Shown piece after piece: positions 9,501 to 13,763 of a DNA stretch of 27,942 bases. Position 1 is the stretch's first letter. Each line of letters starts with the position of its first letter. Made by a program: the position numbers and the translations under genes. The notes under the pieces were generated by a model, which saw nothing but the letters and a program-made list of their open reading frames with translations, did not search any database and was not told where the DNA came from. Source of the stretch: a virus; the IMG/VR virus record IMGVR_UViG_3300009164_000286, positions 1 to 27,942 of that record. One strand, written 5' to 3'.

Positions 9501-11540
9501 GCCGACTGGTATGCCACCGGGTACTCTAGTAAAACATTGACAATCAACTACACAGTTGAAAAGTTTTACAATATCTATACATTAGATTTGGTGCCAGGAA
9601 ACATTGTCAAAGTCACAGGCAACAATGCCGGACTATTTGAAATCTATAAAATGGATGTCAACAGCAAGTTAGATCTAATTGGTTTAGAAAAAGGAACTAT
9701 ACAGCTGGTTGATGCATTGTATGCCAAAGTTGGTTATGATCATGACACCTTTGATATAGATTTATTTGACTATAACTCCTTTAACGAATTTAGATACGTC
9801 CTTAAAGGACTCAAAGAGGATGTATTTGTAAAAGACTTGGCAATTTATTATAACCAATTGCTGTTCTTTGTTATAGAGTACATTCTGTCAGAACAGAAAT
9901 ATGTTGACTGGATATTCAAAACCAGCTTTATCTCTATTGCACACAAACTGGAAGGGTTGATACAAACCACTTCTTATGTCAAAGATAGACAAGGTTTCTA
10001 CGAGTCCTTTATTAAGGAAGTGAAGCCTTACAGAACCAAAATCAGAGAATACACAATGTCATATTCCAAGACAGAAACTTTGGACAGTGCAACTGTGACT
10101 GACTTTGATTTACCTGCATACTATGACTCGGACGTTGGCGTTTTCCGTAGCCCCAATGGAGACTTTCCAGCCAAAGATGCATATCTATTAGACACCCGTG
10201 CAGAATATCAAGACTGGAACAACCATCACAAATATGAAATTGGTAGCATTGTATTAGATGAACCAGGGTATGGACATTTAACTAGCCCTGACATTTCAGT
10301 TGTTGGCATGGATTCTACCGGAACTGGTGCAAGTGCAAAATCAACAATCAGCAATGCGGATGGCAGTATTTTGAATATAACAATGACCGACGTAGGCAAA
10401 GATTATACAAATACACCATTGGTTGTGATCACAGGAACAGGTTCTAGTCCAACCACTGCTAACTATGTGCCATCAAAGGCCAGCCCAAGGCTGGTCAATA
10501 ATAAAGTTAGAAAAATTAAAACTACATTGCGTTTTGACAGAATTCAGTATACATCTCAAGTTGTTGACTGGCAGCCAGGAACAATATACCCATCTGGGTC
10601 GTATGTAAGCTATCAAGGACAAGCATATACAACAATTGCGTCTGCGCCTGCAAGTTCTACATTTGATAGAACTTACTTCACTGGTGTATCGGCAGACATA
10701 TTTAACAATGCCAACGACAGGATCAATGCTTTCTATAGCCCAACTGCTAGCATGGTTCCCAAAGTGTTAGCAAGACTAATGACAGGATTAGATAATCCGC
10801 GAGTAACGTCCAACATCTCAGTGGTAGTTGATACTGCGGTACAAGGTGGCGGATTTACTGGTGTAGCTATTCCAGCTGGACAGTTTGTACCTGGTGAGCA
10901 GTATATTATCACCGGCCTCGGCGACACAAATTGGGGTGCAGTTGGTGCAATATCCGGGCAAGTGGGTTTGTTGTTTACAGCAAATGCTGCCGGTTCTGGA
11001 TCTGGTAACGCGGCTGTTGCTATTTCATCGGATGCGTTTGCCAACATCAATGGTATTGCTGCCGAAAGTATCACAGTCAACGGCGGTGCGTTTGTGTACG
11101 ATATATTCAGTCATGCACCAGAAGAATTGTTACCTGGTATTACCTACGATGCATTGGCTATCAGAGTCCGTGAACGCAATTCAAACACTATTCAAAATCC
11201 AACTCAAACTTGGTTGTATCACAGATTCATTGACATGAACAAGAGTCGTGAAATTTCAACGGATATTGATCCTGCAACTACAACGACACTATCTCAACCG
11301 TTGGATGTCAACGATACTGAAATAACTGTGGTAGATGGATCTGCATTGCCTGTTCCTAATGTAGTAACATTGACTCCTGGTAAAATTTACATCAACGGAG
11401 AGCGCATTGAATACTACACTAAAAACGGAAATACCTTGGGGCAAATTCGTCGAGGTGTAGGCGGCACATCTACTCCAATGGTGCACTCAGTTGGTAGCAA
11501 AGTTGAAAGTTTAGCAGTAACAACTGCATTGTACACTTAA
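501..11540 (+). CDS. Giant virion structural (baseplate/tail) protein with YHYH domain
   Basis: This uninterrupted 3,679-residue ORF takes up about 40% of the window. Its N-terminus (LPEIFRTDTNKKFLGATLDQ, then a GFVGRKFSPTF segment) is of a type I recognise in large marine T4-like structural proteins. Visible modules: an HPWEMLGLTIKPTWWN segment near residue 1335; a first CBM5/12-like module at ~1838-1878; a YHYH-type domain at ~2262-2496 with DGYPIYGPYGYDD at 2410; two copies of a G-x-TNW module at ~2911-2961 and ~3462-3510; a glycine-containing beta repeat at ~3246-3317; a second CBM-like module at ~3356-3393; and a C-terminal INGERIEYYTKNGN segment at ~3631. No signal peptide or membrane segment is evident. 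It sits after the gp6-like gene, so a role as an extended gp7-like wedge initiator or baseplate-attached fibre is inferred. T4 gp7 is only about 1,030 residues. The start at 501 has only a weak ribosome site (ACAGGTAAACA). Confidence 0.85.
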   Translation: MAIRKTLNFLPEIFRTDTNKKFLGATLDQLISEPNLSKIDGFVGRKFSPTFTPSNNYIVETTDDRQNYQFEPAVVVKNASNGLDLYSDYKDLVDKVAYYGGITTNQDRLFRSEYYSYNPRIDLDKLVNYTRYYWLPEGPDAVTLTAGTPATPKTFAVSKVANSYRTNQTGTVNNPDITLVRGVTYRFNLGLPGFWIQTEPGIDGLKDYNTRVSSRSVFGVSNNGTGAVTFTVPARDAQDHYLASPLIDYVDFVIPSQSNQTFSSIDGSRRGAGGGASQIDGSSRYEPSMYIVFLSTSTDPNDWVDTYGNIVPVEQRNGLWELTVDETLKFVRNIDVGDRIRPRYGNHAGIEYFKNTSGQFIQSTQVTAPMSVLYYQDGTDATMKGKIIIVDEPGTAIDVDTDIIGKTSYTGSSGLTLSNGMKVQFDSTITPSSYYGKSYIVEGVGSSIRLVDFSKLPPLESTAPESNVPFDTTGFDVGRFDEPVQGVIEPEYIVMNRASQDSNAWARTNRWFHEDTLAKIAEYNGTQISDITASRAKRPVIEFEADLQLFNHGRVLLDIIDRADTDIVTIADPSTWASLTDAFAQINNKTVSDPAIKRMNYLEGQLAIFPNELDLAIRQNIYRIDFKDQAQTIIFDGTGTGTLTTTSGSTKVTGGTHFNLELETGSDIYRMDGMHIGKVAYVENESTLVLETVSGMDLTAEPFKFNKPRIELIVHKTASDYDSVTVSTGLNKKKSFWFDGTRWILSQSKTATNQEPLFDVIDAAGNSFGDKTVYTKSEFAGTKVFSYKRGSALDLVLGFGISYSNIGNSIADISFTNNFETDTFTYWPALPTSKSMSSGYLRKNLTLTEYDRVNVWATVAEPSKQYQHISAKYDGQTRYFEIDITPEAETHEPNIKVFVNNSIIDRTAFTIETIGVRKAVFIETHELSIGDSVDIVIYSNETSDLGYYQIPSNLEFNALNQSIETITLGQVRGHWFAIGRNTRGVTGEILSVSNLRDLDTRFQSGSILQHSAPSVYSSLFLIDPQINFMNSIELARRDYTKFKNKFLELCLTLTELDPNNPSAGVDTILQTINNVKNTTFAWHYTDMVPWSENYVTDAYRINDINVRSYSIANGYSTVGEELYPNSGLNNKAVLVYLNGTLLVIGKDYTLSSGSPTVTLTSAVALTYKDLLVIKTYRNTDGSYVPETPTKLGLAPKYLPVIYTDNTYRNPVQVIQGHDGSITPAFNDLRDTYLLELEKRIYNNLKVNYNPELFNINSVVPGRFRNNDYSLTEFNKVVTTEFLKWVGNNQLDFSINEYFEPNDQFSWNYNRTTDAYGEPMLGYWRGIYKFYYDTDRPHTHPWEMLGLTIKPTWWNAQYGAAPYLSTNTMWADLELGYNRGTNTTDSTYARPDLSKYIPVDSSGNLLPPQAKLVRTFDGIEFSQSYAVGDHGPVESAWRRSSEYPYALQRALALLKPAEYFGLLFDVTAYSKDQTLDQYILAGNKRVTPSAIAVNGETVNNEISRASSYINWIHGYLTNLGLDAASKIRNSLSNLDVKLGYKVAGYTDKKYITALVEQFSPTSTNQSVIIPDENYIVHLNKSVPIRRATYSAVIVERTTTGYSINGYNLKNPYFTVIPSEFNGNYYTIESLTAKASVFQDFKNQKVSVPYGYEFSNKQQVVDFLVGYQRYLISQGFVFSKYDADLKQTADWILSAREFLTWSLQGWKPGNVIVLSPISNALTIFGIDAVVDGITNLTTDSQVLGPNFNAIRLDELTVLREPSLTTITSISGQTIAYADLNLVQYEHALVFDNVTVFNDIVYKPELGSRQYRLKLIGSRTADWTGELNPPGFIYQTGRIDDWQPEHDYVKADIVKYKNQNYTAIADIPGSATFKFDEWSILDSQIESGLVPNFATNASKFTDIYDIDSPSMDENFDKFSNGLIGYRSRSYLEDLGMDQTTQSKFYQGYIKSKGTKNSLASLFSGQFDNLSNSLSIYEEWGLRVGEYGAISSNQSIELVVDEAEYQSNPVTFKFLNSGDVSTDIIKTLRPKDLANRPMNYKSPIFLNRELGEMDETDVKSAGYVNVGDVNVQIYDFNNYAGLSAILANLVSGYRIWVAKDFNDEWQVYQVAQTTNSVTTIEYSLDNKAKITMADDHGLQIGDVFAIRNFETNFDGFYQVLNVETSDTLICIIPDALIPILLRDNVEGEGELFTLQRSRYYTVADRDADITKNFHATGDRVWVDNNGRNIWTVYDYAGGSVGNFSGQNGFWGIEDGSITLRSTGLPYHSYGNVSMDTDAVAQNYNRTWPLNAGSNVAATVSTSTGTGIVGFWLNGVAMVSPNAGTVTPEGYLTVPGFTYNLGYGNYNFNVDLAGGTTSSTGQYYYYGYDFARAWATGSGATNLSITDAEINNINYYGGTLSHDNGHSKIIGFALDGYPIYGPYGYDDTGSIRRMITGYSLKDPTYRDTTEACDLDTYPMGMFIEDYVFDGDGDLDEHNGRYCVTPDYPLGTYAYFATVDSTGDTTYPYAIGPTYYGPVAEVGNSLIGGAGKKPDTFTSMSNVVWTAVDAQTATVDINSIAGMYLFDNINKKMLAHLDYIDPRKGKVLGTAQADLDFVSTFDPAKYNQGTLDQLPIEEDYHWSDREVGTVWWDIDAVRYYDYEQNSLEYRIEYWGRTFPGSSIHVYEWISSNVLPSAYVSSGGDGVPKYADDSAYVMLSYVDTQTGIIKTKYYYWVRNKVSKTTNSKTHSVTALADIIANPITQNIPYAAVLKDNSIALYNIGSYLSGTSTSLHINYRIKLSENIIHSEYDLFQQGNESAVMHPRIETKLIDSIVGSDEHGNRVPDPSLLAGDRIGLSNKPRQTLIVDRLKAVENIVAFVNGVLKANPVAARLINKDLVYSDNFFAEEALPATTDYDYAVDTFDQISYVSPLTAGTFVAGKRYVIMFLGTTNWNAAAGTTGVTYTVGSVFTAVNAGIGSGSAVLRRILVKQDSNYNNRWTLYNNQLSGVPELLKTQTFNTKNFWDYADWYATGYSSKTLTINYTVEKFYNIYTLDLVPGNIVKVTGNNAGLFEIYKMDVNSKLDLIGLEKGTIQLVDALYAKVGYDHDTFDIDLFDYNSFNEFRYVLKGLKEDVFVKDLAIYYNQLLFFVIEYILSEQKYVDWIFKTSFISIAHKLEGLIQTTSYVKDRQGFYESFIKEVKPYRTKIREYTMSYSKTETLDSATVTDFDLPAYYDSDVGVFRSPNGDFPAKDAYLLDTRAEYQDWNNHHKYEIGSIVLDEPGYGHLTSPDISVVGMDSTGTGASAKSTISNADGSILNITMTDVGKDYTNTPLVVITGTGSSPTTANYVPSKASPRLVNNKVRKIKTTLRFDRIQYTSQVVDWQPGTIYPSGSYVSYQGQAYTTIASAPASSTFDRTYFTGVSADIFNNANDRINAFYSPTASMVPKVLARLMTGLDNPRVTSNISVVVDTAVQGGGFTGVAIPAGQFVPGEQYIITGLGDTNWGAVGAISGQVGLLFTANAAGSGSGNAAVAISSDAFANINGIAAESITVNGGAFVYDIFSHAPEELLPGITYDALAIRVRERNSNTIQNPTQTWLYHRFIDMNKSREISTDIDPATTTTLSQPLDVNDTEITVVDGSALPVPNVVTLTPGKIYINGERIEYYTKNGNTLGQIRRGVGGTSTPMVHSVGSKVESLAVTTALYT
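6012..6134 (+). repeat. CBM5/12-like module, copy 1, inside the giant protein
   Basis: Residues ~1838-1878 read DWQPEHDYVKADIVKYKNQN followed by YTAIADIPG and a closing W. The spacing W-Q-P ... Y ... V-x-Y-x-x-x-x-Y-T/A ... W is that of short chitin-binding type modules (CBM5/12-like). A second copy lies at 10566-10679 and also begins DWQP. Sugar binding is inferred from the pattern alone. Confidence 0.45.
7284..7990 (+). other. YHYH-type domain coding segment within the giant protein
   Basis: Residues ~2262-2496. The core signature is DGYPIYGPYGYDDTG at residue 2410, preceded by SHDNGHSKIIGFAL and followed by NGRYCVTPDYPLGTYAYFAT at ~2473. In YHYH proteins the last element usually carries the Y-H-Y-H residues; here it reads TYAYF, so the histidine is replaced while the flanking framework is kept. 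The biochemical function of YHYH domains is not established. They occur in secreted bacterial proteins and in phage structural proteins. Confidence 0.75.
9231..9383 (+). repeat. G-x-TNW module, copy 1, in the giant protein
   Basis: Residues ~2911-2961 carry FVAGKRYVIMFLGTTNWNA, then VGSVFTAVNAG and GSGSA. A second copy at 10884-11030 carries FVPGEQYIITGLGDTNWGA, then VGLLFTANAAG and GSGNA. The matching order shows a duplicated structural module, probably a small beta domain. I recognise this pattern as a recurrent element in marine phage virion proteins. Its role is unknown. Confidence 0.7.
10566..10679 (+). repeat. CBM5/12-like module, copy 2, inside the giant protein
   Basis: Residues ~3356-3393 begin DWQPGTIYPSGSYVSYQGQA and continue YTTIASAPASSTFDRTYF. 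It aligns with the copy at 6012-6134 by DWQP, the Y-x(n)-V-x-Y core, the following YT-x-IA, and the P-x-S-x-TF tail. It lies just upstream of the second G-x-TNW module, in the C-terminal 330 residues. Confidence 0.45.
10884..11030 (+). repeat. G-x-TNW module, copy 2, in the giant protein
   Basis: Residues ~3462-3510. It shares with copy 1 (9231-9383) the order F-V-x-G-x-x-Y-x-I, L-G-x-TNW, V-G-x-x-F-T-A and a G-S-G repeat. The two copies are about 550 residues apart, so this is a dispersed rather than tandem duplication. Confidence 0.68.
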
Positions 11541-11558
11541 TAGACCCTAAAAAATAAT

Positions 11559-11714
11559 ATGATAAATAATGATAATGACACTTTAGATCAGAAAAAAGCA
11601 GAACCTGCGGAACAAGCAACTACTCCGGACGAACATCCTGGTATTGCAGTTCAAGGGTTTTTGAAGATTTTTGATCCAGAGTCTGGAGAAATACTAGCTC
11701 AAGGAAGAGCCTAA
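11559..11714 (+). CDS. 51-aa protein resembling the start of the next gene's product
   Basis: This short ORF starts at an ATG 18 bases after the giant gene's stop and ends in TAA 3 bases before the next ATG. Its N-terminal half is acidic and rich in Asn, Asp, Glu, Lys and Gln. Its C-terminal half contains VQGFLKIFDPESGEILA, which matches VQGFVKITDI near the start of the following 208-residue protein. That shared motif and the tight fit between genes argue that it is translated. Against it, there is no convincing ribosome site, and a late-promoter-like GATAAATA overlaps its first codons. It could be a truncated duplicate, a leader peptide, or a real small virion component. Confidence 0.5.
   Translation: MINNDNDTLDQKKAEPAEQATTPDEHPGIAVQGFLKIFDPESGEILAQGRA
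11561..11568 (+). promoter_or_regulatory. Possible late promoter box (GATAAATA)
   Basis: GATAAATA differs from the T4 late consensus TATAAATA at one base. It lies about 150 bases upstream of the 11718 virion gene and overlaps the first codons of the 51-aa ORF. If real, it would give a separate transcript for the fibre genes. AT-rich DNA makes chance matches likely. Confidence 0.25.
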
Positions 11715-11717
11715 ATT

Positions 11718-12344
11718 ATGCAAACACACGAATCATTACAACCAAGCGTACAGGGTTTTGTTAAAATTACCGATATTTCGGATCAAAATAATCCTGTTGT
11801 ACTAGTAGACAAGAAGAATGCCATTCACTATGAAAACATGAGTGAAGCATTGGCTTCCAGTCTGTCCAATAGAGGATCAAATTACATATACGAAATGCAA
11901 TTTGGTAACGGTGGTACCAGCGTTGACCCAACAGGCATTGTGAACTATTTGCCGCCCAATGTGAATACACAAAATGCAGACTTGTATTCACCTACTTATT
12001 CTAAAGTAGTAGATGACACAAGCGAAAGCAATACAGATCCTGTTAGAAATAAAATGGAAGTTAGACATATTCCTGGCACAGTTTATTCTGACATACTGGT
12101 AACTTGCTTGCTAGATTACGGCGAACCAGCAGGGCAAACAGCATTTGATAACACTGCCACTACAACAGACTTGTTTGCGTTCGACGAGCTTGGCCTAAAA
12201 GGCTGGAGTGCAGCCGGCGCAGGTACTGGCAAATTGTTAACGCATGTTATTTTTCATCCTGTGCAAAAGAGTCTTAACAGATTGATTCAAATCGAGTACA
12301 CAGTTCGAATACAGTCTCTAACTAACCTAACAGGTACTGCATAA
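11718..12344 (+). CDS. Virion structural protein, 208 aa
   Basis: Residues ~12-40 contain QGFVKITDISDQNNPVVLVD followed by KKNAIHYENMSEALASSL, a start I recognise from small structural proteins in marine T4-like tail modules. The middle has MEVRHIPGTVYSDILVTCLL, and the C-terminus has LLTHVIFHPVQKSLNRLIQI, a beta-rich pattern. There are no membrane segments. An AGGAAGAG sequence about 10 bases before the ATG is a good ribosome site and lies in the end of the 51-aa ORF. Its position between the giant baseplate protein and the S74 fibre suggests an adaptor or baseplate accessory protein. No precise T4 homologue can be named. Confidence 0.72.
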   Translation: MQTHESLQPSVQGFVKITDISDQNNPVVLVDKKNAIHYENMSEALASSLSNRGSNYIYEMQFGNGGTSVDPTGIVNYLPPNVNTQNADLYSPTYSKVVDDTSESNTDPVRNKMEVRHIPGTVYSDILVTCLLDYGEPAGQTAFDNTATTTDLFAFDELGLKGWSAAGAGTGKLLTHVIFHPVQKSLNRLIQIEYTVRIQSLTNLTGTA

Positions 12345-12363
12345 AAGCAGGCTATATTAAATG

Positions 12364-12371
12364 GTTAAATA
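12364..12371 (+). promoter_or_regulatory. Possible late promoter box (GTTAAATA)
   Basis: GTTAAATA contains the TAAATA core of the T4-type late box and lies 26 bases upstream of the S74 fibre start, in the 53-base gap between genes. It matches the consensus at only 6 of 8 positions. Confidence 0.22.
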
Positions 12372-12397
12372 TAATAATAATTCGGAGTTAAAGTTTC

Positions 12398-13741
12398 ATG
12401 GCATATAATATAAATTTGTCAAAGGGCGATTTGCTAACTGTTGTTGAAGACGGAACAGCAGACATCAGTTCTGCCAGTGTTGCACTAGTAGGCAAAAATT
12501 TCCCTGGGTATGGCGAGTACATCAACGAAAATTTTGTACACATGGTAGAGAATTTTGCTGGCACAAATGCTCCAGCAAATCAGTTAACTGGCCAGCTCTG
12601 GTATGACACAGCCAACAATGTTTTAAAAGTTTGGGATGCCACTGCTTGGATTTCAGCAGGTAAAGGTAGCATGATCAATGACGTTGTTAGTGCAACACCG
12701 CATTATTTAACCTTTGTTAACTCCAGCACAGGTAGCCCGGATCTCAAAGTGTCGGCCAACAAAGGCATTGTGTTTGTTCCTAGTTCAGGAAACTTTGGTT
12801 TAGGCGTATCAATACCTGCGTCAAAGTTTGTGGTAAACACCAATGTAAGCACATCTGTTGCAAACGCAAGTCCGAACAGCGGTGTCAACATGCATGTGCA
12901 TGGTGGAAATGGCTTGGCACAAGGTATTCTATTTGATGCCTACGGTGGCAGTGTTGCAGTTGGTGACTATAGTGTAAACAATGCATCTAGTCTGATACTA
13001 CGTCGCAGTAATGGTCTTGCCAGCACACCGCAAGCTGTTAAAATAAATGATGTAATTGGAACTTTGGCCGGTCAAGGATATAACGGAACTGCGTATAGCA
13101 CAAACAGAGCCAGTATCACTTACGTTGCAACTGAAAACTGGGCCGCAGGTGCCAATGGCACCAAGATAGAATTACGTACCACTGCAACTGGTGCATCTTC
13201 CTCGTCAGTGGCGCTAACTGTACAATCTAATGGTGACTTAGTAACTCCGGGTAACTTTACTTCAGCAACTGTTACTGCCGCCAATGTTACTGCTACTCTC
13301 ATTGCTGGTACGCTAACAACAGCGGCGCAGACTGGTATTACCAGTGTTGGAACATTGACCGGCTTAAATGTGGCAGGAAGTGCCACAATCAGTGGCACAT
13401 TGACAGTGACAGGATTTATCAAGAGTGCGGCAGACATTACTGCCTACTACACATCTGATGAACGTCTCAAGACCCAAGTTGAAAAGATTAACAATGCTCT
13501 TGCAAAAACTGTGTCATTAGATGGTGTTACATTTAACTGGAACGATCTGGCCATTGGCAAAGATACCACGGAACGAGAGTCTGGTGTACTAGCTCAGCAA
13601 GTGTTGCTTGCATTGCCAGAAGCTGTGGCCGAGCGTGAAAATGGTTACTTGGCAGTACGTTACGAAAAACTTGTACCGTTATTAATCGAAGCAATTAAAG
13701 AACTCAAAGCCGAAGTTGATGCTTTAAAGAAATCTGCTTGA
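12398..13741 (+). CDS. Tail fibre with C-terminal peptidase S74 (intramolecular chaperone) domain
   Basis: This 447-residue protein starts with MAYNINLSKGDLL and a conserved attachment region (GYGEYINENFVHMVENFA, then LTGQLWYDTANN). A beta-rich shaft follows, with repeats of the type GITSVGTLTGLNV at ~residues 300-325. The last 95 residues are an S74 domain: SDERLK places Ser353 and Lys358 five apart, the spacing of the catalytic Ser-Lys dyad in endosialidase-type chaperones. The helical tail (LVPLLIEAIKELKAEVDALK) is the usual trimer-forming end. Self-cleavage before Ser353 is predicted after trimer folding. A GGAG site lies about 13 bases before the ATG. A role as receptor-binding or baseplate-associated fibre is inferred. 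Confidence 0.88.
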   Translation: MAYNINLSKGDLLTVVEDGTADISSASVALVGKNFPGYGEYINENFVHMVENFAGTNAPANQLTGQLWYDTANNVLKVWDATAWISAGKGSMINDVVSATPHYLTFVNSSTGSPDLKVSANKGIVFVPSSGNFGLGVSIPASKFVVNTNVSTSVANASPNSGVNMHVHGGNGLAQGILFDAYGGSVAVGDYSVNNASSLILRRSNGLASTPQAVKINDVIGTLAGQGYNGTAYSTNRASITYVATENWAAGANGTKIELRTTATGASSSSVALTVQSNGDLVTPGNFTSATVTAANVTATLIAGTLTTAAQTGITSVGTLTGLNVAGSATISGTLTVTGFIKSAADITAYYTSDERLKTQVEKINNALAKTVSLDGVTFNWNDLAIGKDTTERESGVLAQQVLLALPEAVAERENGYLAVRYEKLVPLLIEAIKELKAEVDALKKSA

Positions 13742-13763
13742 TTTATTAAAATAGGAAATTGCT

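Noticed and set aside
10482-10500. CCAGCC-CAA-GGCTGG hairpin inside the giant gene
   Set aside because: It is a short stem in the middle of coding sequence without a T-run; chance is the best explanation.
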